Assembly: GCF_000820125.1 (NCBI RefSeq) | Contig: NZ_CDBY01000044.1 | Location: forward strand, 57,421-121,420 | Direction of reading: 5' to 3' | Origin: Aeromonas simiae | GTDB taxonomy: Bacteria; Pseudomonadota; Gammaproteobacteria; Enterobacterales; Aeromonadaceae | Length of the DNA: 64,000 nt | Part shown: in pieces, positions 51,272 to 60,632 of the stretch | Position numbering within the stretch: position 1 is the first letter of the stretch | Layout: every line of letters begins with the position of its first letter | Position numbers and translations under genes: made by a program | The notes under the pieces: model-generated | What the model was told of the DNA's origin: nothing | Seen by the model: the letters and a program-made list of their open reading frames with translations, nothing else | Databases searched by the model: none

Positions 51272-52423
51272 ATGGCAAAGCTGTTTACCTCCGAATCCGT
51301 TTCCGAAGGCCATCCCGACAAGATCGCGGATCAGATCTCCGACGCGGTACTCGACGCCATCCTGAAGCAGGACACCATGGCACGCGTGGCGTGCGAAACC
51401 CTGGTCAAGACCGGCATGGTCATGGTGGCCGGTGAGGTAACTACCTCTGCCTGGGTCGACATCGAACAACTGGTGCGCGACACCGTACGCGAGATTGGCT
51501 ACACCCACTCCGACATGGGCTTCGACGCCGACTCCTGCGCCGTGCTCAACGCCATCGGCAAGCAGTCCCCCGACATCAACCAGGGTGTCGACCGCAGCGA
51601 TCCTTACGAGCAGGGCGCCGGCGACCAAGGATTGATGTTCGGCTACGCCACCAATGAAACCGACGTGCTGATGCCGGCCCCGATCACCTACTCCCACCTG
51701 CTGGTGAAGCGCCAGGCCGAGGTACGCAAGAACGGCACCCTGCCGTGGCTGCGTCCGGATGCCAAGAGCCAGCTCACCTTCGCCTATGACGACGCAGGCA
51801 AGATCCTCGGCATCGACGCCGTGGTGCTCTCCACCCAGCACGCCGAGCACATCAATCACAAGGATCTGGTGGAAGCGGTGCGCGAGGAGATCATCAAGCC
51901 GGTGCTGCCGGCCGAGTGGGTCACCAAGGAGACCAAGTACTTCATCAACCCGACCGGCCGCTTCGTCATCGGCGGCCCCATGGGTGACTGCGGTCTGACC
52001 GGTCGTAAGATCATCGTCGACACCTACGGCGGCATGGCCCGTCACGGTGGTGGCGCCTTCTCCGGCAAAGACCCCTCCAAGGTGGATCGCTCCGCCGCTT
52101 ACGCCGCCCGCTACGTGGCCAAGAACATCGTCGCTGCCGGTCTGGCTGATCGCTGTGAAGTGCAGGTCTCCTACGCCATCGGCGTGGCCGAGCCCACCTC
52201 CATCAGCGTCGAAACTTTCGGTACCGCCAAGGTGGCCGAGGAGCTGCTGGTCAAGCTGGTGCGCGAGCACTTCGAGCTGCGCCCCTACGGCCTCATCGAG
52301 ATGCTGGATCTCAAGCGCCCCATCTACCAGGCCACCGCCGCCTATGGCCACTTCGGTCGTCCCGAGTTCCCCTGGGAGCAGACCGACAAGGCCGAGCTGC
52401 TGCGCAGCGCCGCCGGTCTGTAA
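51272..52423 (+). CDS. metK: S-adenosylmethionine synthetase
   Basis: Makes S-adenosylmethionine from methionine and ATP, 383 residues. Signature blocks are [35 protein letters not shown], and the P-loop-like [20 protein letters not shown]. It is preceded by MetJ-like boxes and followed by a terminator, so it is a single-gene unit. Confidence 0.98.
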   Translation: MAKLFTSESVSEGHPDKIADQISDAVLDAILKQDTMARVACETLVKTGMVMVAGEVTTSAWVDIEQLVRDTVREIGYTHSDMGFDADSCAVLNAIGKQSPDINQGVDRSDPYEQGAGDQGLMFGYATNETDVLMPAPITYSHLLVKRQAEVRKNGTLPWLRPDAKSQLTFAYDDAGKILGIDAVVLSTQHAEHINHKDLVEAVREEIIKPVLPAEWVTKETKYFINPTGRFVIGGPMGDCGLTGRKIIVDTYGGMARHGGGAFSGKDPSKVDRSAAYAARYVAKNIVAAGLADRCEVQVSYAIGVAEPTSISVETFGTAKVAEELLVKLVREHFELRPYGLIEMLDLKRPIYQATAAYGHFGRPEFPWEQTDKAELLRSAAGL

Positions 52424-52437
52424 GGCTTGAGAAGCAA

Positions 52438-52464
52438 AGAGGGGAGCCACGGCTCCCCTTTTTC
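52438..52464 (+). terminator. Rho-independent terminator after metK
   Basis: Stem AGGGGAGCC / GGCTCCCCT with a two-base loop and T-run, 15 bp past the stop. Confidence 0.9.
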
Positions 52465-52467
52465 ATT

Positions 52468-52974
52468 ATGCCGATGCACACCACCATGCACGCCGCCCTG
52501 AGCGAGCGGGTCGACGCCTGTTTTGCCCTGGCCGAAGCCCGCCTCGGACGCCCCTTCCCCCGTCCGCAGATCCGCTGCGACCTGCGCGGTCGCGCCGCCG
52601 GCAGCGCCCGCCTGCAAACCTGGGAGCTGCGCTTTAACCCGGCCCTCTACCAGGCCAACCAGGCCGCCTTTCACGCCGAGGTGGTGCCGCACGAGGTGGC
52701 GCACCTGCTGGTCTATGCCCTGTGGGGAACCGGTCGCGGCAAGGGCCGGGTGCTGCCCCACGGCCGCCAGTGGCAGTCGCTGATGCAGGAGATCTTCGGT
52801 CTCGAGCCGCGCGTCACCCACAGCTTCGACCTCGCGCCACTGGCCGAGCGCACCTTTGCCTATCGCTGCGCCTGCCAGCAGCACCAGCTTTCGGTGCGCC
52901 GCCACAACAAGGTGCGCCGTGGCGAGGCGCGCTATCACTGCCGCCACTGCCGCGCCGAGCTGCTCCCCGCCTAG
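52468..52974 (+). CDS. sprT: SprT family zinc metalloprotease-like protein
   Basis: Protein of 168 residues. The HExxH motif is in VVPHEVAHLLVYALWG, with the third ligand in VLPHGRQWQSLMQ. The C-terminal zinc ribbon has Cys pairs in YRCACQQHQL and YHCRHCRAEL. The family resembles the SprT domain of Spartan-type proteases; the bacterial function is not settled. The start may be the ATG at 52468 or the one 15 bp later. It lies in the conserved metK-sprT-endA-rsmE order. Confidence 0.93.
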   Translation: MPMHTTMHAALSERVDACFALAEARLGRPFPRPQIRCDLRGRAAGSARLQTWELRFNPALYQANQAAFHAEVVPHEVAHLLVYALWGTGRGKGRVLPHGRQWQSLMQEIFGLEPRVTHSFDLAPLAERTFAYRCACQQHQLSVRRHNKVRRGEARYHCRHCRAELLPA

Positions 52975-53046
52975 CGGCAGAGGATGTCACCGGCTTGTGG
53001 TATGGTAGGCGCCCTTCGTTGTTTACCCCCAAATCAAGGAATGCTC

Positions 53047-53727
53047 ATGTCCCGTCTGATGTTGTTCGTGCTCGGTGCCCTGACCTTTGCCAGTGCCCAG
53101 GCCCAGACCTTCCGTGAAGCCAAGCAGGATCTGGTCAAGCTCTACCAGAGCCACCCCGTCACCTTCTATTGCGGTTGCAACATCAAGTTCAACGGCAAGC
53201 AGATGGCCCCCGACTGGGAGAGCTGCGGCTACCAGCCGCGCAAACAGGCCGCTCGCGCCTCGCGCATCGAGTGGGAGCATGTGGTGCCGGCCTGGGAGTT
53301 CGGTCACCAGTTGCAGTGCTGGCAAGAGGGCGGGCGTAAGAACTGCGGCAAGAGCAGTGAGTTCAACACCATGGAAGGGGACATGCATAACCTCTTCCCG
53401 GCCATCGGCGAAGTCAACGGGGATCGCGCCAACTACGGCTTCTCCGACTGGAACGGCAAACCGAACCAGTATGGCCACTGCCAGATGCTGGTCGACTTCA
53501 AGAGCCGTCAGGTGCAGCCGCCCAAGGGGCCGGTGCGTGGCCAGATAGCCCGCGCCTACCTCTATATGAGCCAGCAGTACGGGCTGCGTCTGGCGGGCCA
53601 ACAGCGTAAACTGTTCGAAGCCTGGGACCGGCAGTACCCGGTCGACGCCTGGGAGTGCGAGCGCAACCAGCGCATCAGCAAGCTGCAAGGCAACAGCAAC
53701 CCCTTCATCGACAGACAGTGCCAATAA
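53047..53727 (+). CDS. endA: Endonuclease I (Dns/EndA type), secreted nuclease
   Basis: Nuclease of 226 residues with signal peptide [19 protein letters not shown]. The His-Me finger active site is [19 protein letters not shown], with the catalytic histidine in the WEHVVP motif. Metal-binding region: [20 protein letters not shown]. Eight cysteines (YCGC, ESCG, QCWQ, KNCG, GHCQ, WECE, RQCQ) form disulfides as in Vibrio Vvn/Dns. The ATG follows CAAGGAATGCTC. It is the extracellular or periplasmic DNase described in Aeromonas. Confidence 0.96.
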   Translation: MSRLMLFVLGALTFASAQAQTFREAKQDLVKLYQSHPVTFYCGCNIKFNGKQMAPDWESCGYQPRKQAARASRIEWEHVVPAWEFGHQLQCWQEGGRKNCGKSSEFNTMEGDMHNLFPAIGEVNGDRANYGFSDWNGKPNQYGHCQMLVDFKSRQVQPPKGPVRGQIARAYLYMSQQYGLRLAGQQRKLFEAWDRQYPVDAWECERNQRISKLQGNSNPFIDRQCQ

Positions 53728-53729
53728 GC

Positions 53730-54461
53730 ATGCGAATTCCACGAATCTATGAAGCGGCCCGGCTCGCCCCGGGCCTGACCCTCCCCCTCGGCGAGGAGGC
53801 GGCCAACCACGTCGGGCGGGTGCTGCGCATGCAGCCCGGCCACGAACTGGTGTTGTTCAACGGCGGCGATCAGGAGTATCCCGCCGTCATTCGTACCGTG
53901 ACCAAGAAAGGGGTCGAGGTGGAGGTGACCGGGGCGCGCGACAACCCGGTGGAGTCGCCGCTCGCCATCCACCTCGGTCAGGTGATCAGCCGTGGTGACA
54001 AGATGGATTTCACCATTCAAAAAGCCGTGGAGCTCGGCGTCACCGCCATCACCCCGCTCTTCTCCGAGCGCTGCGGCGTCAAGCTGCCGGCCGACCGGCT
54101 TGAGAAAAAGCGCGAGCAGTGGCAGAAGATCGTCATCAGCGCCTGCGAGCAGTGTGGCCGCAGCCGGGTGCCCGAGGTGCGCATGCCGATGGAGCTGGCC
54201 GACTGGATGCGTGAAGAGACGCCGGATCTCAAGCTCAACCTCCATCCGCGCGCCGAATACAGCATCAACACCCTGCCCGCCCCCGAGCACGGGGTGCGCC
54301 TGCTGATCGGTCCCGAGGGGGGGCTGTCGGAGCAAGAGATTGCTGCTACCGTAGAGCACGGTTTCAAGGAGATGCTGCTCGGCCCGCGCGTGCTGCGCAC
54401 CGAGACAGCGGCACTGACCGTCATCACCGCCTTGCAGTGCCGCTTCGGCGATCTGGCCTGA
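53730..54461 (+). CDS. rsmE: 16S rRNA (uracil1498-N3)-methyltransferase
   Basis: SPOUT-class methyltransferase of 243 residues. The start was set at ATG 53730 ([12 protein letters not shown]), two bases after the endA stop. The N-terminal PUA-like part has [15 protein letters not shown]; the knotted SAM site is [20 protein letters not shown] followed by [13 protein letters not shown]. It is directly coupled to endA. Confidence 0.96.
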   Translation: MRIPRIYEAARLAPGLTLPLGEEAANHVGRVLRMQPGHELVLFNGGDQEYPAVIRTVTKKGVEVEVTGARDNPVESPLAIHLGQVISRGDKMDFTIQKAVELGVTAITPLFSERCGVKLPADRLEKKREQWQKIVISACEQCGRSRVPEVRMPMELADWMREETPDLKLNLHPRAEYSINTLPAPEHGVRLLIGPEGGLSEQEIAATVEHGFKEMLLGPRVLRTETAALTVITALQCRFGDLA

Positions 54462-54507
54462 TATCCGGAGCCTGCCCTGACGGGCTCCCTCACAGAAGGA
54501 ATTTCCG

Positions 54508-55461
54508 ATGACCATCAAACTCGGCATCGTGATGGACCCCATCTCGGCCATCAACATCAAGAAAGACTCCAGCTTCGCCATGCTCGAAGAGGCGCAAAAG
54601 CGCGGCTATGAGCTGTTCTATCTGGAGATGAAGGATCTCTACATGCAGGGCGGTCGGGCGTTTGGCACCATGCGCCCGCTGACCGTCAACTATGACTATG
54701 CCCACTGGTTCACCCTGGGTGAGGTCGTCGATCAGCCGCTCTCCAGCCTCGACGTGATCCTGATGCGCAAGGACCCCCCCTTCGACACCGAGTTCATCTA
54801 CGCCACCTATATGCTGGAGCGGGCCGAGGATGAGGGCACCCTTATCGTCAACAAGCCCCAGAGCCTGCGCGACGCCAACGAGAAGCTCTACACCGCCTGG
54901 TTTGCCGAGCACACCCCGACCACGCTAGTGACCCGCCGCGCCGACAAGCTGCGCGCCTTCCACGCCGAGCACAAGGATGTCATCTTGAAGCCCTTGGACG
55001 GCATGGGCGGCGCCTCCATCTTCCGCATGAAGGAAGATGACGCCAACGTCGGGGTCATCATCGAGACCCTCACCGCCCACGGCAGCCAGTACTGCATGGC
55101 CCAGACCTATCTGCCGGCCATCAAGGAGGGGGACAAGCGGGTGCTGGTGGTGGACGGCGAGCCGGTGCCTTACTGCCTGGCGCGCATCCCGGCCCAGGGC
55201 GAGACCCGCGGCAACTTGGCCGCTGGCGGCCGAGGTGAGGCGCGCCCCCTGAGCGAATCGGACTGGGCCATTGCCCGCGCGGTGGGCCCGACCCTGAAGG
55301 CCAAGGGGCTGATCTTCGTCGGACTCGACATCATCGGCGACCGTCTGACCGAGATCAACGTCACCAGCCCCACCTGCATCCGCGAGATTGAGGCCGCCTT
55401 CCCGGTTCACATCAGCGCCATGCTGATGGACGCCATCGAGCGCAGGCTCGGCAAGGCCTGA
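54508..55461 (+). CDS. gshB: Glutathione synthetase
   Basis: ATP-grasp ligase of 317 residues joining gamma-glutamylcysteine and glycine. Motifs: GIVMDPISAINIKKDSSFAM at the start, VILMRKDPPFDTEF, KPLDGMGGASIFRMKED in the ATP-binding loop, and EINVTSPTCIREIE near the C-terminus. It lies 46 bp after rsmE and before yqgE, the usual enterobacterial order. Confidence 0.97.
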   Translation: MTIKLGIVMDPISAINIKKDSSFAMLEEAQKRGYELFYLEMKDLYMQGGRAFGTMRPLTVNYDYAHWFTLGEVVDQPLSSLDVILMRKDPPFDTEFIYATYMLERAEDEGTLIVNKPQSLRDANEKLYTAWFAEHTPTTLVTRRADKLRAFHAEHKDVILKPLDGMGGASIFRMKEDDANVGVIIETLTAHGSQYCMAQTYLPAIKEGDKRVLVVDGEPVPYCLARIPAQGETRGNLAAGGRGEARPLSESDWAIARAVGPTLKAKGLIFVGLDIIGDRLTEINVTSPTCIREIEAAFPVHISAMLMDAIERRLGKA

Positions 55462-55467
55462 CCACGC

Positions 55468-55490
55468 GAGGGGGCCACGGCCCCCTCAAT
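55468..55490 (+). terminator. GC-rich hairpin after gshB
   Basis: Stem GAGGGGGCC / GGCCCCCTC with a two-base loop, followed by AATATTG; the T-run is weak. Confidence 0.55.
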
Positions 55491-55545
55491 ATTGAGACGA
55501 CGCAACTGCCATACTTGCAGCACGCAGCACAAGCGACACGGAACC

Positions 55546-56100
55546 ATGCACACACTGCAAAACCACTTTCTGCTGGCCATGCCCAGCCTTCAGGACCCCT
55601 ACTTCGAGCGCTCCCTGGTCTACCTGTGCGAGCATAACGCCGAGGGGGCCATGGGCCTGGTCATCAACATCCCCACCGACATGCAGGTCGATGAGCTGCT
55701 GGAGCAGGTGAAGATCGACCATCCCGCCACCCAGGCGCTGAAGCAGCCGGTGTTGCAGGGCGGGCCCGTGGCCAGCGATCGCGGTTTCGTGCTGCACAGC
55801 CACCGAGCGGGTTTTGGCTCCAGCCTCACCCTGAGCGATGAGCTGATGGTGACCACCTCGCGCGATATCCTCGAGACGCTCGGCACCGCAGAGGCGCCCA
55901 GCCACTGGCTGGTGACCCTGGGTTATGCCGGCTGGAGCGCCGGCCAGCTCGAGCAGGAGCTGAGCGATGGCGCCTGGCTCATCGTGCCGGTCGATACGCG
56001 CCTCATCTTCGCCACCCCGGTGCACGAGCGCTGGGGCAAGGCGGCCGCCAGCATCGGCATCAACACCCTGCATCTTTCCAGCCAGATTGGCCACGCCTGA
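55546..56100 (+). CDS. yqgE: YqgE/AlgH family protein (UPF0301)
   Basis: Protein of 184 residues. The start at [20 protein letters not shown] matches the family; an upstream in-frame ATG gives an unlikely N-terminus. Family blocks: [34 protein letters not shown] and [20 protein letters not shown]. The molecular function is unknown. Coupled to ruvX by an 8-bp gap. Confidence 0.93.
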   Translation: MHTLQNHFLLAMPSLQDPYFERSLVYLCEHNAEGAMGLVINIPTDMQVDELLEQVKIDHPATQALKQPVLQGGPVASDRGFVLHSHRAGFGSSLTLSDELMVTTSRDILETLGTAEAPSHWLVTLGYAGWSAGQLEQELSDGAWLIVPVDTRLIFATPVHERWGKAAASIGINTLHLSSQIGHA

Positions 56101-56108
56101 GGTACACC

Positions 56109-56528
56109 ATGAGTTCACGCAGCCTGATGGGCTTTGATTACGGCACCAAGAGCATAGGGGTGGCCGTTGGGCAGGAGCTGACCGGCTCGGCCTCGCCGCT
56201 CGGCTCCCTCAAGGCCAACGATGGGATCCCCAACTGGGATGAGATTGAAAAGCTCATCAAGGAGTGGCAGCCAGACCTGCTGATCGTCGGCCTGCCGCTC
56301 GATATGGATGGCACCGAGCAGGAGATCACGGTGCGCGCCCGCAAGTTCGGCAACCGCCTGCACGGCCGCTTCGGCAAACCGGTGGAGTTCAAGGACGAGC
56401 GCCTGACCACCACCGATGCCAGGGCCCGTCTGTTTGAGCGCGGCGGCTACCGGGCGCTCGACAAGGGGAGCGTGGACGCCGTCTCGGCCCAGCTTATTCT
56501 GGAATCCTGGTTCGAGTCGCACTACTGA
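56109..56528 (+). CDS. ruvX: Holliday junction resolvase-like protein RuvX (YqgF)
   Basis: RNase H-fold protein of 139 residues. Motifs: [15 protein letters not shown] at the start with the first aspartate, [20 protein letters not shown] in the middle, and [15 protein letters not shown]. Known in Escherichia as an essential factor linked to 16S rRNA 5'-end processing. It closes the sprT-ruvX block and is followed by a strong terminator. Confidence 0.96.
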   Translation: MSSRSLMGFDYGTKSIGVAVGQELTGSASPLGSLKANDGIPNWDEIEKLIKEWQPDLLIVGLPLDMDGTEQEITVRARKFGNRLHGRFGKPVEFKDERLTTTDARARLFERGGYRALDKGSVDAVSAQLILESWFESHY

Positions 56529-56547
56529 ACCGCCACCCGACCATGAC

Positions 56548-56581
56548 AAAGGGGCCAGCATCACTGCTGGCCCCTTTCTCT
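56548..56581. terminator. Bidirectional terminator after ruvX
   Basis: A 12-bp stem AAAGGGGCCAGC / GCTGGCCCCTTT with an ATCACT loop, between ruvX and the convergent regulator-partner gene. Confidence 0.92.
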
Positions 56582-56594
56582 TGCCACCGCCGCC

Positions 56595-57074
56595 TTATTC
56601 AGTGAAGACGCACACCATCATGGGTGAGGAGAGCGAGCCGATGGCCACCGCGTTTTCCCCCATGGGGCTGATGTAGAACGACATCTCGTTGCGCAGGCTG
56701 GCTTGATTGAGCACCTCGGCAAACAGGGGATCGGGGATGTTGTCCTTGCCCATCACCACCGGCTTGTCGAGCGTCAGCCGGTACTCGTTGCTCTTGGGCA
56801 GGCGGTAGGAGAAGTGCAGCAGCCGCAAGACTCGGTAGTGCTCCTGGCTACGCTCAAGGTGGCCGTTGATCAGCATGGAGCCGCGGTGCTGCGTTCCGAT
56901 ATTGAAGGTGATGGTCCCTCTAAATTGCAGATCCGGCTCCTGCGAGGTGTCGTTGTACTCCATATTTCCCTCACAAGAGAAATAGTCAACTTGCGAGTCG
57001 GCCAATCCCTCCAGACGATGCTGATAAATGAGGAAAGAGAGTATCAGGAGAACACATGAGATCAGTATTTTCAC
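56595..57074 (-). CDS. FidL/ToxS-like membrane partner of the adjacent regulator
   Basis: Protein of 159 residues with one N-terminal membrane helix (MKILISCVLLILSFLIYQH) and a periplasmic beta-rich domain (LQFRGTITFNIGTQHRGSML; FSYRLPKSNEYRLTL) bearing two cysteines (FSCEGN and MMVCVFTE). The size and topology match FidL and ToxS, companions of ToxR-type regulators. It overlaps the regulator stop by 4 bp (ATGA), so the two are made together. The companion role is inferred from topology and position. Confidence 0.7.
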   Translation of the reverse strand: MKILISCVLLILSFLIYQHRLEGLADSQVDYFSCEGNMEYNDTSQEPDLQFRGTITFNIGTQHRGSMLINGHLERSQEHYRVLRLLHFSYRLPKSNEYRLTLDKPVVMGKDNIPDPLFAEVLNQASLRNEMSFYISPMGENAVAIGSLSSPMMVCVFTE

Positions 57075-57871
57075 TTCAGCACCCGATTATAAAAATACTT
57101 GTTTGAGCAATAAAACACTGACTCCTCATCCTCCTGCGGGCAATACGCCATAAAGATTTTCCCTTCCTCACCATAATAAACCATGCGCTGTGCGGAGAAG
57201 ATCACCTTCGCATTTCGCTGTTGGCATTTGTGAGGCAATTCAGGATCGATATCATCCAGCGACTGCTGAATTCTGTGCGCGACATCAACCGGCAATTTGG
57301 TGTAAGCATACAGGGTGCACTTATCCAGTTTGCCAAATTCAATCGTATTCTCATACAGGGCATCGCTGTGATGCTTGGCCACATAGAGTGAGAGACCAAA
57401 TACACTACATGCCACCAGCAGCAGCAGATTCGTCACCCAGCCCCACTGTCGCCCTTTTTGTGGCGGCACCGAGGTCGCCGGAATGAGAACGGGCTCGGGG
57501 ATAGGCATAGGTGCGGGCTCTTGCGCCTCTTCTGGCAAGGCCTCGACCGTGATGCAATCAGAAATGGTAAAGCCAAGACGCGGCACCGAGACAATCACAC
57601 CATCGAGATTGGAGAAGGTCGCGAAGGTTTTGCGCAGTATGCTCACGTACTGGTTCAGCGAGCTGTTAGAGGCCGTTTGCCCCTGCGACTCCCACACGTT
57701 GGTCAACAGCTCCTCACGCGCCACGGCACGGCCATAAGACTCGATCAGCAGACGCAGGATGCGATTGGCGGTCGGCGTGAGTTTTTTCTCCTCCGTTTCA
57801 GGGTCATCGTAAGCGGACAACACCCCGGCCTCGGAATCATAAATAACAGCATTGGCAATAAGATAACGCAT
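57071..57871 (-). CDS. ToxR/CadC/MarT-type membrane-bound transcription regulator
   Basis: Protein of 266 residues. The N-terminal winged helix (OmpR type) has LTPTANRILRLLIESYGRAV, TNVWESQGQTASNSSLNQYV and SVPRLGFTISD, followed by a proline-rich linker (PMPIPEPVLIPATSVPP), one membrane helix (NLLLLVACSVFGLSLYV) and a periplasmic part with four cysteines (KCTLY, HKCQQ, AYCPQ, YCSNKY). This layout signals across the membrane without phosphorylation. It overlaps its FidL-like partner and sits at the far end of the second pilus operon. Control of that pilus is inferred. Confidence 0.85.
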   Translation of the reverse strand: MRYLIANAVIYDSEAGVLSAYDDPETEEKKLTPTANRILRLLIESYGRAVAREELLTNVWESQGQTASNSSLNQYVSILRKTFATFSNLDGVIVSVPRLGFTISDCITVEALPEEAQEPAPMPIPEPVLIPATSVPPQKGRQWGWVTNLLLLVACSVFGLSLYVAKHHSDALYENTIEFGKLDKCTLYAYTKLPVDVAHRIQQSLDDIDPELPHKCQQRNAKVIFSAQRMVYYGEEGKIFMAYCPQEDEESVFYCSNKYFYNRVLK

Positions 57872-58073
57872 ACCCGTCCTAATTAGAGCCGTGAGCCAGC
57901 CAGCAAACTAACCCGATATAGCTACAGCAATGCCCTCAGCAAATCAAGCCGAGCTGCGAGGGGATGTCGCCTATCTAGGCATATCAACCCCGTTGCTTGT
58001 CACATATTTGGAAAATGGCCGGCTGGTACTGTCCTTGCGGCCAACGATGACACCCGAGTCATTAGCGCAGGCG

Positions 58074-59258
58074 CTAATCGTAACTGAACATGACCTGGGC
58101 GGTGGCGACTATGGTGCCCGGCACCAGGTTTTTCTCGTCAAATGTCTTGTAGGAAGCCTTCAGATAGATGTTGTAGTCACTCTCCAACTTCTCCCCTTTG
58201 CTAATGCTAAAGAGCTCCGTCGTGCCCGCCCCTCTGGAATAGCCGTTGGAGAGGGTCAAGGTCTTGCCCATCACGTCGCTCAATATGATCCCCACCCCTT
58301 CCGCGCTGCTCTCATTATTAGACATGATGGTGCCCGTGCTGCCATTGTCATCGACCAGATCATGGCTGGAGAGCCACGCCATGATGTTACGAGTCGATGT
58401 GGTGACACTGGTCTGGCTGCCACACTCGATGGGCACCTCAAAGAGCCGGCCGGGGGCCGTGCCATTACTCACCAGCCTGGCGTAAGAGGCCGGTGGCAAG
58501 GTGATGGTAACATCATGGGTCACCTCACAGGTGGTCTGATTCGGTGCATAGGTGATGCTCAGCGTCTCGAACGCCAGAAAATCATCGGTATCCCAACCGC
58601 TCGACGCCGTATCGTTGATCATGTAGTTGAGCGCCTTCTGACCATAGGTGGTGCGGTTAAAGATACCGCCGGTCGAGGAGCTGGCACCGCCATGGCCGCT
58701 GGCCACCACAGGCACCAGATTGGCCACGCCGCTGCTGACCGTCTTGCTGTTGGCAGAGGTGATGTCCGAGGGTTTTTGGGTCAGCAGGTTGGCCGTGATG
58801 GTATAGGAGCCTTGATACCCCGACAGACTGTGAGTCCCCCCGATACCGCTCACCCCCTTCTTGCTGCTCTCGACGGTCACGGTGAATTTAATCCAGTAGG
58901 TCAGCGCCGTCTCGTTATCGTTGAACACCACGTAGAAAGGCGCGCCGTTGAGGGCGCTGAAGAAGTAGATGTTATCGGTGAGCCCATAGGTACAGGTCAT
59001 CTTGCCCGACCAACTGCTGGTAAAGGTCTTGGAAACGGATCCCACGCCGTTGAGAAACGCACGGGAGAGGTTCCAGGTCTTGTTGGACTCCTGAACATGT
59101 TTCTTGCGAAAGATGCCGCTGATAAGACCCCCGTTGTAGGGATCACAGGTATCGCCAAGTAAGCCACGCGGGTCACGGGGCTGAGTCGCTCCGTGACCCG
59201 TCATGGGCACCAGCAGGATGGCCCATGCCATGCAAAGGGTATAGAAAAATTTTGACAC
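58074..59258 (-). CDS. Two-domain fimbrial adhesin, paralogue B
   Basis: Exported protein of 394 residues, starting at a GTG (59258) that gives the signal KFFYTLCMAWAILLVPMTGHG. The N-terminal lectin-like domain begins RGLLGDTCDPYNGG and has SWSGKMTCTYGLTDNIYFFS. The C-terminal pilin domain runs from TTCEVTHDVTITLPPASYAR through EVPIECGSQTS to YNIYLKASYKTFDEK and ends TAQVMFSYD, the standard terminal strand. It closely mirrors the gene at 59477-60604, so they arose by duplication. The receptor is unknown. It is the last structural gene before the regulator pair. Confidence 0.8.
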   Translation of the reverse strand: MSKFFYTLCMAWAILLVPMTGHGATQPRDPRGLLGDTCDPYNGGLISGIFRKKHVQESNKTWNLSRAFLNGVGSVSKTFTSSWSGKMTCTYGLTDNIYFFSALNGAPFYVVFNDNETALTYWIKFTVTVESSKKGVSGIGGTHSLSGYQGSYTITANLLTQKPSDITSANSKTVSSGVANLVPVVASGHGGASSSTGGIFNRTTYGQKALNYMINDTASSGWDTDDFLAFETLSITYAPNQTTCEVTHDVTITLPPASYARLVSNGTAPGRLFEVPIECGSQTSVTTSTRNIMAWLSSHDLVDDNGSTGTIMSNNESSAEGVGIILSDVMGKTLTLSNGYSRGAGTTELFSISKGEKLESDYNIYLKASYKTFDEKNLVPGTIVATAQVMFSYD

Positions 59259-59476
59259 GTTACTGTCTCTCGCGGTCGATTCGATACCAATGCAATCGTG
59301 ATCATCTGGTGAGCAAAGGCGCTCATCCCACTGTGATTGCAAGCCTGATAACCTGCCTTACCGACGATGATGGCAAACCGCCATCCACCTCCTTGCGAAC
59401 ATCGACATGGTAAAGCGAGGAAGGAGGGCATTCTGAAACCCAGAGCCCATCCATTCTAATGAGTGCGCAAACGCGC

Positions 59477-60604
59477 TTATTCGTAGTTAAACATGATCAT
59501 GGCGGTGGCCATCACGCTACCGGCCTTCACCGTGTCATAGGCCTTGTAGTAGGCCTCCATGTAGACGTTGTAATCCGAATCGAGTTTTTCCCCTTTCTCG
59601 ATCGTAAATAGCGAAGTGGCGTCACTGCCAGAAGAAGAGGTATTGACCAGAACGATATCCTGCCCCATGTGATCGCGCAGCGAGATGCCCACCCCCTCTG
59701 CTTCGCTCTCCTCATTGACCATGATGGTGCTGCTGCTCGCCTCGTTGAGCAGATCGTTGCTGGCCAACCAGGAGGTCACACGCCGGGTCGATGTATCCAA
59801 TACGGTGCCCGAATCACAGGTGATGGGGATTTTGAAAAAGCGCCCCGGAGCCTGCCCCTGCGAGATCAGGCGAGCCAGCGTCGCGGGAGGCAATTGCACC
59901 GTCGTGTCCTTCGCATCGCAGGTGGTCTGGTTGGGGCTAAAGACAATGGTGAGCCGTTCAAAGGCGATGAAGCGCCCCGAATCCCAATTGCTGGCAACAA
60001 CGTCATAGATGTTGTAATTACGCGCTATGTTGCCGTATTGCATGGCGCTAGAGCCCTTGTCGGCCCCCCCATGACCGCTCACCACAGCCGGGATGATAGT
60101 GACGACACCGTTGCTCGTCTTCTTGCTGTTGCTACCGCTGATATCCTTGGGGCTGCTCTTGAGCAGTGTGACGGTCAGGGTATAGGTGGTCTGATAGCTC
60201 CCGATGGAGTGAAAACCGGCGGTTCCGCTCACCACCTTCTTCCAGGGGTCAAAATCCACGGTGAATTTCAACCAGTAGGTGGTGTCACTGGTCTTGTCAC
60301 TGAACTCGACATAGAAGGGCTCGTTGTCTTTCGGGCCCATCAAGCCGCTGAAATAGAACATGTTATCGGCGCCAATCCCCCACACACAGTACATCCGGCC
60401 GTTCCAGGCCGTGGTGTTGGTGATGGTGATGGTATCGCTGTTGAGGAAGGCCTTGGAGAAGTTGAAACTCTTGACCGACTCCTTCACCTTGCCGGTGACG
60501 TCACAGGTGTTGGCAAACGCCCCACGGGGGGCGGCCACCTCGGCCGACTGGGCCGGCACCACGCACCACAGCAACACGGTTAGCATCAATGTCTTTATCA
60601 ACAT
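59477..60604 (-). CDS. Two-domain fimbrial adhesin, paralogue A
   Basis: Exported protein of 375 residues from the ATG at 60604; signal peptide MLIKTLMLTVLLWCVVPAQSA. The N-terminal domain contains RGAFANTCDVTGKVKESVK, AWNGRMYCVWGIGADNMFYF and PFYVEFSDKTSDTTYW. The pilin domain contains QTTCDAKDTTVQLPPATLAR, FFKIPITCDSGT and YNVYMEAYYKAYD, ending ATAMIMFNYE. Length and two-domain plan match tip adhesins of FimH/PapG type. A 218-bp gap without a gene separates it from paralogue B. Confidence 0.82.
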   Translation of the reverse strand: MLIKTLMLTVLLWCVVPAQSAEVAAPRGAFANTCDVTGKVKESVKSFNFSKAFLNSDTITITNTTAWNGRMYCVWGIGADNMFYFSGLMGPKDNEPFYVEFSDKTSDTTYWLKFTVDFDPWKKVVSGTAGFHSIGSYQTTYTLTVTLLKSSPKDISGSNSKKTSNGVVTIIPAVVSGHGGADKGSSAMQYGNIARNYNIYDVVASNWDSGRFIAFERLTIVFSPNQTTCDAKDTTVQLPPATLARLISQGQAPGRFFKIPITCDSGTVLDTSTRRVTSWLASNDLLNEASSSTIMVNEESEAEGVGISLRDHMGQDIVLVNTSSSGSDATSLFTIEKGEKLDSDYNVYMEAYYKAYDTVKAGSVMATAMIMFNYE

Positions 60605-60632
60605 TCCCCCTCCAAAGAGCATGTCTGAAGCA

